Origin: Shewanella psychropiezotolerans
GTDB taxonomy: Bacteria > Pseudomonadota > Gammaproteobacteria > Enterobacterales > Shewanellaceae
DNA length: 64,000 nucleotides
Assembly (NCBI RefSeq): GCF_007197555.1
Contig: NZ_CP041614.1
Span: 2,348,001-2,412,000 of the forward strand
Direction of reading: 5' to 3'
The translations under genes and the position numbers were made by a program. Positions 1 through 8,407 of this stretch are shown piece after piece; positions within the stretch are counted from its first letter, which is position 1, and each line of letters starts with the position of its first letter. Under the pieces are notes generated by a model that was given only the letters and a program-made list of their open reading frames with translations, did no database searches and was not told the origin of the DNA.

Positions 1-358
1 GAGAAAGAGTAGGGATTCCCCCTTTTTTATCCAGATTGAGCCTCTTTTCTTTGGTTAACCCTATGTAAGGGTAATGGTAGCGAAAGCGTTCGATAGGGAT
101 GTTATCTATCACCTCTGATGGAACTCTATTGAGTGCTTGTGTACACAAAATATGGCTATTGATGTGATGTTGTTGCTTTAAGCCCAAGCTGGTATTCCAA
201 ACTGCACCTTCCATGCCACCCCATTCCTTTATATGGAATCTACGCATGACTTGAGCGATAGGATATTTGTCGCGGTTTTTCATATTAGGTTCCTGATATA
301 ACTTGAGCCATGTAGGCTTATCTCTGAGTTTTTGAAAGTATTCAAGGTTTGAGATCAT
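1..358 (-). CDS. GT4-like glycosyltransferase, N-terminal part (cut by window edge)
   Basis: An open frame starts at the ATG at 358-356 and runs off the left edge, giving about 119 residues. The visible part has a glycosyltransferase GT4 N-terminus: a GGMEGAVWN nucleotide-sugar-side loop near residues 47-55, followed by a strand with a Cys-Thr pair (ILCTQ) and the stretch RFRYHYPYIGLTKE, all usual in group 1 transferases. It would add a sugar from an activated donor to a lipid-linked or surface glycan in the cytoplasm. Its start overlaps the stop of the upstream GT2 gene as ATGA, so translation is probably coupled and it is the most distal visible gene of the polysaccharide operon. The acceptor and sugar cannot be inferred. 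Confidence 0.8.
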   Translation of the reverse strand, partial: MISNLEYFQKLRDKPTWLKLYQEPNMKNRDKYPIAQVMRRFHIKEWGGMEGAVWNTSLGLKQQHHINSHILCTQALNRVPSEVIDNIPIERFRYHYPYIGLTKEKRLNLDKKGGIPTLS

Positions 359-1311
359 TGGTATCGGGATAACACGGCTTGTTGTCCTGTCGAGTCGTTT
401 TTTAACTGCTGGCTAATCCGGGTATTACCCCAGCGTAAGCCGGAATAATATGCCCAGTGGTAGACAAACACTCGACGTGGAGTGGCGAGCAGTCCAGCTA
501 AGTCCGAGGTGATGATGTGGTGATAACATCCTCGGATAAAGCCTTTGACAAAACTGGTGAAGGCTGAAGTAAGATTATGTTTTTTATGATAGATAAATGC
601 ATCCGCTTCTCCCTCCACAAACCGTCGACCGTACAATTGTTTTAACGTGTAATTATGAGAATGCATAAGAAGTGCCAGAGGAACATAGGCTAATTTGTAT
701 CCACAAGTTTGAGCCCAATGTCCCCACTCAGTATCTTCAGACGCCCAGGCATCCTGATAGAAAGGATGTTGTAGCCAATATTGTCGGCGAATGGCGGCAA
801 AGGGTAATGACAGGGTGATCCAGCTTGGGGGAGTGCCTGTGGCTGGAAAGCTGGTGGCATAATCGCGCTTTACCCATTGATGGGCTTCGGGGCGGGGGAG
901 CTGACGGCCGAATGCTGCAACAGTGTCGGGATCATTAAATGCATCGAGTAAATTAGACAGGGAGTCGTCCCTTAGTAATACGGCGTCGGAGTTTAGAAAA
1001 ATGACGATATCAGCCTGGCATTGTTCAATTGCCTGATTGAGCACCTTACCTGGGTAGTAATCACCTGGCTCTATATGGATAAGTCGGCAGTCATAGAAGC
1101 TGGCAATTTCCAGGGTTGCATCTGTCGAACCTGAGTCTACGAGAATCAAATCATAATCTTGGAAATCTTGCGAATGTAGCGCCGCAAGTGTGTTGGCAAT
1201 GACCCAAGCTGAGTTTTTTGAGCGCATGATGATGGCTAATTTGTGGCTGCTCAAATTAGGGGGCGCGACGATTGTTGCTTTCTTATGATCTCGTGAGGCT
1301 GATTCAGGCAT
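355..1311 (-). CDS. GT2 family glycosyltransferase
   Basis: The 318-residue product has a GT-A fold typical of family 2: an AIIMRSKN first strand (27-33), a VDSGSTD nucleotide-binding motif (58-64), an NSD metal motif (107-109) and a WASEDTEW segment near 189-196 that matches the ED acceptor/base motif. The C-terminus has basic, aromatic helices that could sit on the membrane. A longer frame reaches 1431, but ATG 1311 is preferred: it has an AGAGGAAA ribosome site about 8 bases upstream and gives an 8-base overlap with the deacetylase gene instead of 128. It is likely a cytoplasmic transferase elongating a surface polysaccharide. Sugar specificity is not readable. Confidence 0.85.
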   Translation of the reverse strand: MPESASRDHKKATIVAPPNLSSHKLAIIMRSKNSAWVIANTLAALHSQDFQDYDLILVDSGSTDATLEIASFYDCRLIHIEPGDYYPGKVLNQAIEQCQADIVIFLNSDAVLLRDDSLSNLLDAFNDPDTVAAFGRQLPRPEAHQWVKRDYATSFPATGTPPSWITLSLPFAAIRRQYWLQHPFYQDAWASEDTEWGHWAQTCGYKLAYVPLALLMHSHNYTLKQLYGRRFVEGEADAFIYHKKHNLTSAFTSFVKGFIRGCYHHIITSDLAGLLATPRRVFVYHWAYYSGLRWGNTRISQQLKNDSTGQQAVLSRYQ

Positions 1312-2152
1312 GGGTTGTTTCCTCTGCGAAATTTTGTGAGGGTTGATGGGCTGGGATTGAGTCACTGAGCCAAGCCGTCTCTTGTGTACTGATGTAGTCG
1401 AGTATCTTGTCGAAGCATTGAAACTTGTCACATAAGTACATGGTGATGGGGTGGATCAATAAGTTGGCATCAAGCCCTTGAGCTTCACAACTTTTCAGCT
1501 GACTTAACACCCGCTCTGTCCATTCCCGGATATAGTAGCTTTCGCTGCCAAAATCATCGGACCATGAATAACGTTGTTGCCAGTGTTCGACCCATTTTGG
1601 GGTACGCTCTGCGTGGTAAAGGTGCTCATGGTCTGGAATGATGTTAATAGGGAAGTTATAAACCCCATGCTTGGATTCGAGGGGGTAGAAATTGTTGCGT
1701 TTTACTCCATCGGAGCACAGCTTGATCCCGAGTTTACTCAATACTCTGTCGGTATGGTGACCGTGCATATACATGTGGTTTCGCCAGCAGGTTATCCGCT
1801 TGCCAGTCTTGCTTTCGATGATCTTGATGGTGCCTAGAGTATCTAAATATTGATACCAGTATGGGCCGTTATAGCTGCCTAAAAGCTTGTTACAGAGACG
1901 GTGCCAAATCTGTGGAGTAAACCCACTCCAGGTGTGACCGCCAATTTCAACCCAGTCACTCATGCATAGCACCTGTGTATCTGCCCATTCTTCGACGAAA
2001 CAGCGACCGGTAATAAAACAAGTTAACTTGACCTGGGCTTGTTCGATACGTTTAAGAAATAACTTTGCTGTCTTGAGCTCTGAGATATCACAATGCGCTT
2101 GATTGCCCGTTCGTAAACTGGCGTGATGAATATCTGCACTTAGATAAATCAT
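1304..2152 (-). CDS. NodB-like polysaccharide deacetylase family protein
   Basis: This 282-residue protein looks like a divergent carbohydrate esterase 4 (NodB-homology) enzyme. It begins with LSADIHHA (4-11), where an Asp sits at the usual metal/base position, then GGHTW (71-75) as the metal-His loop, a CWRNHMYMHGHH stretch resembling the Arg-containing third motif, and a late LLIHP motif matching the final catalytic His. No signal peptide is visible, so a cytoplasmic role on a lipid-linked sugar is more likely than work on exported polymer. It overlaps both neighbours (4 bases with the nucleotidyltransferase gene, 8 with the GT2 gene). The assignment to the superfamily is fairly firm; the substrate is inference only. 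Confidence 0.7.
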   Translation of the reverse strand: MIYLSADIHHASLRTGNQAHCDISELKTAKLFLKRIEQAQVKLTCFITGRCFVEEWADTQVLCMSDWVEIGGHTWSGFTPQIWHRLCNKLLGSYNGPYWYQYLDTLGTIKIIESKTGKRITCWRNHMYMHGHHTDRVLSKLGIKLCSDGVKRNNFYPLESKHGVYNFPINIIPDHEHLYHAERTPKWVEHWQQRYSWSDDFGSESYYIREWTERVLSQLKSCEAQGLDANLLIHPITMYLCDKFQCFDKILDYISTQETAWLSDSIPAHQPSQNFAEETTHA

Positions 2153-3324
2153 AAGTTGGCCTCCTCCAAAGATAAGCCTAAGCCATCCAGTAGGTTACTT
2201 ATGTTAGCATCCACAAAGTCCTGCCAGTTTTTAAGGTAACGCCGGGTCAGGGTATCGGCAGAGTTTTCAGCTGGTTTCCCTTGACGATAGAGCACATAGG
2301 GAAAGCACAGCGGGAGCTTTTCAGCTTGAGTCAATGCCAGATAAGTCCAGGGAGAAGGCTCTTGGATAATGGAAAGCCCGGCCGTCATACCCAGAGTTCG
2401 CTTCATCAGGCTTTTAACCTGACTGTCGTTATTCCAAAAGGCATCTCTGGCAGCGTATTTAAGGTAGCTTGCCCAGGTGAGATTCGGTTTGTTCAGACGC
2501 TGGCGCTCACAGCGCAGATGGACAGGCTGCAAGGCGGTTATTATGGATTCGTTCCAGGCGGTGAGATCGATATTCTGAAACCGAGTATAACTGGGAGAAA
2601 ATCGAAAACTCATTGCCTGTAGATACAGCTGTTTTAACTCAGGTTCTACGCTGGTTTCATTTGCCATACGCAGCTGTTTTTCTGCATAAGACCAATGGTA
2701 TTTACCCAAGGAGAACAATAGCGCATCACCATAGCCAATGATCGCTTTCATGGTATGTTTAATGATGGTAGAACGATAACGTTCGGGTTCGTTTTGAGCC
2801 AACAAAAATCGATTAATAAGCAATAGAGACCCTCTGTTAATCAAGAGGTTTCGTGCATCCCAAGCCGGGATGTTCTGCAGCGTATGTTGGGTTAATGACG
2901 GTACGAAATCTTCATCCCCTAGCAAGGTTCGGTGACCGTGTCGCATGTCATACCAAATCACGCGGCAAGCCGCACTACGCATTTTAGCTCGGGTGGTAAA
3001 AGAGACATCAATTCCCAATCCCGCTTGCTGGCTAATGGGCTGCAACGCTTGATTAATGGATTTTTTTAACTGTGGATCTGCATTTATCTGCTGGTTGAGG
3101 ATCAGTAGCAGATCAAAATTATTGTGTGGATAGAGCTGGCCACTCACTGGGTGCGAGATCAATCCTCCTTCACCACGGCCATACCCGCCTAACAAAACTA
3201 AGGCGCAGAGTTGGTTTTTATCCAGGTATCTCGAGACGGTATCGCACACCTGTGTAAGTACATCTTGGCAAAAGGCTTCAGCCTGGGGATCTTGTAGCAG
3301 AGTGACGTGTTTAATGGTTAACAT
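2149..3324 (-). CDS. nucleotidyltransferase-fold protein in the polysaccharide operon
   Basis: The 391-residue product carries a pol-beta type nucleotidyltransferase signature: LLGGYGRGEGG (44-54) followed by NNFDLLLIL (near 69-77). The second motif has Asp-x-Leu where active members usually have Asp-x-Asp, so catalysis is uncertain. The remaining 300 residues are mostly helical with many Arg, Trp and Tyr and match no domain I can name. It overlaps the GT4 gene by 14 bases and the deacetylase gene by 4, which ties it firmly to the glycan operon. It may attach a nucleotidyl group to a sugar or lipid, or be a regulatory or structural relic. Function unknown. Confidence 0.65.
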   Translation of the reverse strand: MLTIKHVTLLQDPQAEAFCQDVLTQVCDTVSRYLDKNQLCALVLLGGYGRGEGGLISHPVSGQLYPHNNFDLLLILNQQINADPQLKKSINQALQPISQQAGLGIDVSFTTRAKMRSAACRVIWYDMRHGHRTLLGDEDFVPSLTQHTLQNIPAWDARNLLINRGSLLLINRFLLAQNEPERYRSTIIKHTMKAIIGYGDALLFSLGKYHWSYAEKQLRMANETSVEPELKQLYLQAMSFRFSPSYTRFQNIDLTAWNESIITALQPVHLRCERQRLNKPNLTWASYLKYAARDAFWNNDSQVKSLMKRTLGMTAGLSIIQEPSPWTYLALTQAEKLPLCFPYVLYRQGKPAENSADTLTRRYLKNWQDFVDANISNLLDGLGLSLEEANL

Positions 3325-4591
3325 GGCTGCTCCCTTCTGTCATTGACCTTGCCGTGATTGTGTGGCTTGAATTTCCCTTCAGAACATGGTCAAAAACCTG
3401 CAGAAGCTGGTTAATATGAGCTTTTATACTGTATTGCTGCATAATAACTTTCTGAGTATGGAGGGCATGGCGCTGAATCGTTTTGGGATGTAGAAGTTGC
3501 TTCCGAATAGCGTCGCTGAGTGCGAAAACATTATTGCTATCTACTAGTCTGCCGTTTACCCCATCTTGTAACCACTCGGGGATAGCGCCGACACTGGCTG
3601 CTATTACGGGGCAGGCGTAAGAAAGTGCCTCTATACCAGTCAAACAAAATGTTTCAGGTGTGCGAGACGGGATCACCAGCGCCGATGCTTGTTGGTAGTA
3701 TTTGGCTAATGTGGCAGTGTTACACTGGCCCTTAAACTCCACTCTGGTTTCAATTCCAAGTTTTTGGCTGAGTTGTTGTAACTCCTCTTTTTGAGGACCT
3801 TCGCCGCAGATCAGTAAATTAGCTTGCTTATTCTGTCTAGCAATTGCACGTAATAAGAGGTCGACGCCTTTTCCCCGCATCAGGCTGCCAACGTAGAGCA
3901 GCTGGTTCGAGTTTCTGGGCTGTGATGGCTTGATAATTGATATGTTGGAGGTGGTGAATAGCGGGATCACATGGGTTTTATTAACTTCAAACTCATGTTG
4001 TTTGAGGACCTGTGACATATATTGTGAGCCAACAATAAACCCAGCTAAAGTTTGATTACTATGTTGGTGAGCACGTAAATTACCCAGTCGATTCAGCGTT
4101 AATTTATGTTGTGTATTTCGACCAATAAAACCTAAGCAGGCATAGCAGGCTGGCCCCGTTTTTTGTTGGCAAGTGTTGAGGCCTATTGTGGTGTATTTGT
4201 GCTCCCTAAGGCAGAAGAGTTTATGGTCGTGATAAAAACGAATACTGGGAATACCACTTTGAACGCAAGTCTCTATATCTTGTACATGGTCTAGTTGATG
4301 GAGATAAATAAGAGTGGCGGCTTGATTTTTTAGTTGTGTTTTAAGCTCTGTGATGGGATAGACACTATTAAATACATGAGTGAATCTGGGATGGATTTTT
4401 CCGTCTAACTGATATAACAGAGTTGATTTAACTCCTTTTTCAGCAAGTGCCTTCACGGTATCGTGGATATAGCGTTCCGCTCCGCCTACAAAATCCGCAT
4501 GCTTATTTATCCAGATAACATGTAATTCATGGGGATTTGTATTCTGCATACGACTATGCGAGTGAGTGACTGCATAATTTGCCTTTTGCAT
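3311..4591 (-). CDS. GT4 family glycosyltransferase
   Basis: A full-length 426-residue GT-B transferase. GGAER (36-40) is the N-terminal glycine loop. A Cys-rich stretch (HDHKLFCLREHKY, then CQQKTGPACYACLGF) is found in a subset of GT4 enzymes. The C-terminal half has LLYVGSLMRGKGVDLLL, ICGEGP, and the donor-binding E-x7-E motif in ETFCLTGIEALSYACPVIA. The start is ATG 4591 with AAGGA 8 bases upstream; a Met at residue 15 is an alternative. It would transfer a hexose from a nucleotide sugar to the growing glycan in the cytoplasm. It follows the acyltransferase gene by about 107 bases and overlaps the next gene. Confidence 0.88.
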   Translation of the reverse strand: MQKANYAVTHSHSRMQNTNPHELHVIWINKHADFVGGAERYIHDTVKALAEKGVKSTLLYQLDGKIHPRFTHVFNSVYPITELKTQLKNQAATLIYLHQLDHVQDIETCVQSGIPSIRFYHDHKLFCLREHKYTTIGLNTCQQKTGPACYACLGFIGRNTQHKLTLNRLGNLRAHQHSNQTLAGFIVGSQYMSQVLKQHEFEVNKTHVIPLFTTSNISIIKPSQPRNSNQLLYVGSLMRGKGVDLLLRAIARQNKQANLLICGEGPQKEELQQLSQKLGIETRVEFKGQCNTATLAKYYQQASALVIPSRTPETFCLTGIEALSYACPVIAASVGAIPEWLQDGVNGRLVDSNNVFALSDAIRKQLLHPKTIQRHALHTQKVIMQQYSIKAHINQLLQVFDHVLKGNSSHTITARSMTEGSSHVNH

Positions 4592-4698
4592 ATCAGCTAT
4601 CCTTTTTGCTTTAGGGATACTGAGTTATTGCATGGAGCTTGCCAATACGGCAGATAGGAAGAAAGTACTGGCTTTGTTCACTTGGTTAAATGGCTTGT

Positions 4699-5751
4699 TC
4701 AGCTGAAGTTGCTTTTCAGTTTCAAAAAGTGTTGTTCGAACAGGTGGAAACTGCTTAAACCGAGCAAGGCGGTGAGCACCATTGTGGCTAAGAATGTGAT
4801 GAGCCAATAATCTATATTTAGATACGTGACTACTTTAGCCACAAAGTTGTATGCCAGCATATGTAACAGGTACATACCATAACTAATTTGTCCTATCTTT
4901 CTGGCAAAACTATTCTCCAATAGGGGGCGAACTATGGGGCGGGGGCTGGTGACACACGAGGCAATTAATAATGCCATAAAAATATACACCAGTATTAATG
5001 GCACTCCTTTTATTGCCAGAGAAGTAAGCATAGCGATGAGAAATATCAGACTGGACTCAGGTCTTGCAATGAGAGGTGATACAAACTGATAACCCTTCTT
5101 GTTAGCTAATGTATGGGCTAATACAACCCCAATACAGATAGGAATAGCAATAATATCTAAGGCTCTTAAATAGAGGTTGTCACTGTCCACTCCAGTGTAA
5201 TGTAACAAGATGCTGGCAATAATAATGAGAATGAGTAAAGGGATAGATATGACAGGCGCTATCATACGTTCTATGGTCGGCCAGATAAGATAGAACTGCT
5301 CTTCTGCAGCAAGAGACCAGGCGAAGAAGAATATTATTCGGTCGCCTGCAACAAAAGGAACAAACACGTTAGAAGTATAGGTGGCAAAATATTTCAGATT
5401 ATCCAGAAAAGCTGTTCCGGTTGGAGTGTCAGGTTCAAGGACTAATACCAGAAGAATGTAAATAAGTAATACACAATAATAAAGCGGAAAGATACGCAGG
5501 GTTCGTCGGATATAAAATTTCTTAAGGTCGATTTTTCCCTTAGTTCGTTTTTCTTTCAGGAGCAAAGACGTGATTAAAAATCCACTGATCACAAAAAATA
5601 GCGTTACCCCGTGAAATCCTTGACTAGCGAGATATATATGATCCCAATATGGATAGCCAGCATGATGCCATATGACGGCCAAGATACTCAGACAGCGTAA
5701 ACCATCAAGGCACAAGTACCTTTTTTGATTTAGGTAATTAGTGTAATTCAT
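4699..5751 (-). CDS. acyltransferase 3 family membrane protein
   Basis: The 350-residue product is a polytopic inner-membrane O-acyltransferase. It opens with YLCLDGLRCLSILAVIWHH (12-30), the family's first helix with the catalytic His pair, followed by GFHGVTLFFVISGFLI, an Arg-rich FYIRRTLRIFPLYY segment, WSLAAEEQFYLIWP, and a C-terminal ISYGMYLLHM helix. About ten hydrophobic segments are visible. Such enzymes move acetyl or other acyl groups onto extracytoplasmic polysaccharide. ATG 5751 has GGGAGA about 8 bases upstream. It is the first gene of the minus-strand polysaccharide cluster. The acyl group and target are unknown. Confidence 0.87.
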   Translation of the reverse strand: MNYTNYLNQKRYLCLDGLRCLSILAVIWHHAGYPYWDHIYLASQGFHGVTLFFVISGFLITSLLLKEKRTKGKIDLKKFYIRRTLRIFPLYYCVLLIYILLVLVLEPDTPTGTAFLDNLKYFATYTSNVFVPFVAGDRIIFFFAWSLAAEEQFYLIWPTIERMIAPVISIPLLILIIIASILLHYTGVDSDNLYLRALDIIAIPICIGVVLAHTLANKKGYQFVSPLIARPESSLIFLIAMLTSLAIKGVPLILVYIFMALLIASCVTSPRPIVRPLLENSFARKIGQISYGMYLLHMLAYNFVAKVVTYLNIDYWLITFLATMVLTALLGLSSFHLFEQHFLKLKSNFS

Positions 5752-6139
5752 AGGGCTATTCTCCCTTATGTTCCATACCTGTTCAGATTCTGAAAACTGG
5801 GGTTATACCAATCGGTATTCGTATCTTGATTCTCGAGTTTGTCTATCGAAGGGGTATTTAGGAGCAAGTGTAGCCTAAAAGTGTTTGTTGGGTGAAAATT
5901 ATGCTCATCACTCTCTTCCAAGATCATAAAATCGAATGAATGAGCTGCTAAGCAAGTATTAGCCAACATGGTGCATAAAAAGTGACTTGGATCGCATTTT
6001 TATGGTACAAATGGGTTACACTTTTATACAGTTATTGAGCTAAACTGAGTTGTAAGTGGCTTGTGGTTATTTGGTATCAGTTTAACTCGAAGTGCGCACA
6101 AGTAGTTAACATATCTAGTTTCAATGGAGTTAATTGAAA
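5752..6139. other. intergenic region between divergent units
   Basis: This 388-base region separates the polysaccharide cluster (minus) from a small gene (plus). It must contain the promoter of the acyltransferase gene, but I see no clear -35/-10 pair. A short sequence at 5804-5819 (TTATACCAATCGGTAT) matches the end of the MITE-like element described at 34206, and looks like a solo end remnant. A 67-codon minus-strand frame here has no family likeness and was not accepted. Confidence 0.5.
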
Positions 6140-6493
6140 ATGAGTTCAATGGCTGAAGTCATGCAATACCCAGATCGCCCTACAGAAAGTAGAGAATTAC
6201 TTAAGGTGATTAAAATGTCAGTAGTAGATAAGCGAAAACGCTTAGGTTGGCAAGATAAAGACTTAGAGGCTCGTGAAGTCATTGGCCGATGGATTGATGG
6301 GCGTGATGGCACTTCAAACAAATTAACTCTTTATAGGCAGGACGATAAAATTTACTTAGAGATTTGGTCAAGCGATGGCTGTCATAGCCTGGATGTCATG
6401 ATGTGCACTCAAACTGAGGAAGGCTTAAAACTCGAAGATAAAGGGGGAATATTTTCGGCGAGTATTTCTTGTTATCTAATGATAATTCGCTGA
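6140..6493 (+). CDS. small hypothetical protein
   Basis: The 117-residue protein is soluble, mixed-charge and without a signal peptide. I recognise no family. An N-terminal MSSMAEVMQYPDRPTESRELL region precedes a stretch rich in Lys, Arg and Asp (near 26-50) and a beta-rich C-terminal half containing KIYLEIWSSDGCHSLDVMM. ATG 6140 is preferred over the in-frame TTG at 6134 because GGAG at 6126-6129 lies 10 bases from the ATG but only 4 from the TTG. It stands alone, between the polysaccharide cluster and a convergent pseudouridine synthase gene. Confidence 0.55.
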   Translation: MSSMAEVMQYPDRPTESRELLKVIKMSVVDKRKRLGWQDKDLEAREVIGRWIDGRDGTSNKLTLYRQDDKIYLEIWSSDGCHSLDVMMCTQTEEGLKLEDKGGIFSASISCYLMIIR

Positions 6494-6653
6494 AATTTTG
6501 TAATTCCAGCGAATGCTACTATACCGCTAAAGCAGCATAATATAATAACCAGTCGGTATTATCAGTGTTGAGAAAGGGCATCAGTGCGAAGGACTCATGC
6601 TTATGCCTCTCATGGTAATGTCGAATCAGGTCTTTTTTCCTGAAATAGAACGA

Positions 6654-7306
6654 TTAAAAAGGGTGAGTACTCATGAATGTTATCTCTTTACCCGAAAAGG
6701 GATGGCTGATGCTCAATGACATTGCATGCAATCTAAGCCTGTTTGAAGCCGCTATTACCTCTTTATCACCATAAAACTCATCGCCTAATATTGGATGACC
6801 TATAGCCAGCATATGAAGTCTGAGTTGATGTGTCCTTCCTGTCACAGGTTTTAACTCTACCAAGGTACTGGTTTCTCTGCGATCCAGCACCTTGTAATAG
6901 GTCTTGGAGGCTTTGCCATCTTCTGCTATCTCTTGCAGTGGAGGTCGGGTTTTATCGGCTTTCATCGCCAGTTCTATCACGCCTTGATCTTGGTTTAATA
7001 ATCCACGGACCTCAGCAATGTAGGTCTTCTTACTCATTCTATTCTGAAATTGAGTCTTAATATTAGACTCCGCCTTCTTATTTAACGCAAAAACCATAAT
7101 GCCCGAAGTCGCACAATCGAGACGATGTATCAGTATGGTTTCAGGGTATCTCTGAAGTAAGCGGGTAAGCGCGCAATCGTAGGTATTATCTGCTCGACCA
7201 GGATTGGAGAGTAAACCCGAAGGTTTATTGATAACGAGTATATCTCTGTCTCGATAGCGTAGATCTAACCAAGGGACTGAAGGGGGGCGTAAGTGAATAT
7301 CTGCAT
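6654..7306 (-). pseudogene. RluA-type pseudouridine synthase, one-base frameshift near the 5' end
   Basis: Read with one correction, this is a 217-residue RluA-like RNA pseudouridine synthase. ATG 7306 has an ideal AGGAG site 5 bases upstream and encodes MQIFTYAPP, then stops after 13 codons. Adding one base in the six-C run (minus strand; G run 7282-7287) joins it to the long frame, which reads PWLDLRYRDRDILVINKPSG, then HRLDCATSGIM with the catalytic Asp, and the late RTHQLRLHM motif. The long frame has no ATG, GTG or TTG before codon Met at 7097, beyond the active site. It is therefore either a sequencing error, a true inactivating indel, or a slippage-controlled gene. The enzyme would convert uridine to pseudouridine in rRNA or tRNA. 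Confidence 0.8.
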
Positions 7307-7391
7307 GAGTTCTCCTGTAGCGGCGAATTCTAGCAAAAACAGATCCAGTTGAGAATTGCTAAACCTAACTTTTTAGTTGATTTTATGCTGC

Positions 7392-7420
7392 TAAAGCCCT
7401 AAAGCCCTAAAGCCCTAAAG
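7392..7420. repeat. 8-bp tandem repeat (TAAAGCCC)
   Basis: Three full units of TAAAGCCC and a partial fourth (TAAAG) lie in direct tandem just past the 3' end of acpH. No coding frame uses them. Such a short array could vary in copy number by slippage. Confidence 0.85.
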
Positions 7421-7424
7421 CTCG

Positions 7425-8018
7425 TTATAAATATTCTGTCGGTGTCTTACGGGCCCAAATACGGCTGTATGCCATCAGTTGTGGATAGAATGTTCTAAAT
7501 GCAATCTCTATCTCGATATCTAGCTTGTCGACCGCTTGGGTAGCACCTTGGAAAATTTCAGGTTTAGAGATACGCTGAGCGACAGAGTTAATGGTTCGGT
7601 GGAGACCTTTCTTGCTTCTATATGCGGTGAGCCAATTTTCGCTGCGGATTTTCGGAGCAAGTAGTTGCAATTTTTCTGGCAAGCGTTCACAAGCATCTAT
7701 GGCATCGTAAGCATTTTCGGCAAATTGTTGCAGAGTAAGATGATGATATTCATCCCAGTATTTCGCCAACATATGGTCGAAAGCCAGATCGACAATAATA
7801 GGCGCAGCTCTGGTTAAACTCTTAGGAAACTGAGCGACTAAGTCTTTGGTGAGTTCGTGGCTGTCTGTGAGCTGGTCAATTTGTCTATGTATCCAGATCC
7901 CTTGCTGTAGGTGTTTAGGATAATTGTCTATGTTGCCTTTGGCAAAATCGCCGGCAAGATTAGCCGCTAAACTGGTTTTACTGTTATCGGCAAGATGTAG
8001 GTGTGCAAGGAAGTTCAT
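7425..8018 (-). CDS. acpH: acyl carrier protein phosphodiesterase AcpH
   Basis: The 197-residue product begins MNFLAHLHLA and continues with GDFAKG, IHRQID and DLAFDHMLA, the His/Asp-rich metal-binding pattern of AcpH (DUF479, HD-like). AcpH hydrolyses the phosphopantetheine arm from holo-ACP, giving apo-ACP in the cytoplasm and so helping set ACP turnover. Length matches the family (about 193 in E. coli). It is divergent from queA, as in E. coli, which supports the assignment. A GC-poor spacer with a small ORF separates the two. Confidence 0.92.
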   Translation of the reverse strand: MNFLAHLHLADNSKTSLAANLAGDFAKGNIDNYPKHLQQGIWIHRQIDQLTDSHELTKDLVAQFPKSLTRAAPIIVDLAFDHMLAKYWDEYHHLTLQQFAENAYDAIDACERLPEKLQLLAPKIRSENWLTAYRSKKGLHRTINSVAQRISKPEIFQGATQAVDKLDIEIEIAFRTFYPQLMAYSRIWARKTPTEYL

Positions 8019-8184
8019 GATGTTTTTGTTAATTTTCTTGGTTATAACTCAAGTTTCACGTTATCATGGGCTCAGATGCTAAGATAGTTTTTCTCCAATT
8101 TAAATTGGTTTTAAAGTGACTTCTTAAGGATGTGCATCGTTTTGATTATATTCTCATCAATTATCGGTTTAAGGATCAAGGAAG

Positions 8185-8343
8185 ATGTGGAACTGGTTAT
8201 CTAAAGTGTTTCCCAAGAAAGAGCAAGCTCAGCGAAAGCGTGTGCAAATAGATATTCCCTACGAGCAGCATAGCTATCGAAAGGAAGATTTTGATATTGA
8301 TGAGCAGTCCAGTGCCCTTGAAGATAGTAAAAGCGGCAACTGA
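8185..8343 (+). CDS. small hypothetical protein (52 residues)
   Basis: ATG 8185 is preceded by AAGGATCAAGGAAG, a credible ribosome site. The product starts MWNWLSKVFPKKEQAQRKR and has a basic N-terminal half and an acidic C-terminal half ending in SALEDSKSGN. The amphipathic, Trp-containing N-terminus could contact the membrane. It ends 64 bases before queA on the same strand and may share its promoter. I know no family for it. Confidence 0.5.
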   Translation: MWNWLSKVFPKKEQAQRKRVQIDIPYEQHSYRKEDFDIDEQSSALEDSKSGN

Positions 8344-8407
8344 TCCTTGATCTTCTCTGTCTCTGTTAATAGACTAGCGCCGGATTTATGCTAAGCAGAG
8401 ACTAACC

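Noticed and set aside
1304..1431. Long N-terminal extension of the GT2 protein
   Set aside because: It would overlap the deacetylase gene by 128 bases and adds a basic, non-homologous tail; ATG 1311 has a proper ribosome site.
4625..4807. 60-codon minus-strand frame overlapping the 3' end of the acyltransferase gene
   Set aside because: It lies in another frame of a clear gene and has no features of its own; the acyltransferase frame is intact to its stop.
5766..5969. 67-codon minus-strand frame before the acyltransferase gene
   Set aside because: No ribosome site, no family likeness, and it contains an end remnant of the MITE-like repeat.
6134..6139. TTG start for the small gene at 6140
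   Set aside because: The ribosome site is too close to the TTG and at a good distance from the ATG at 6140.
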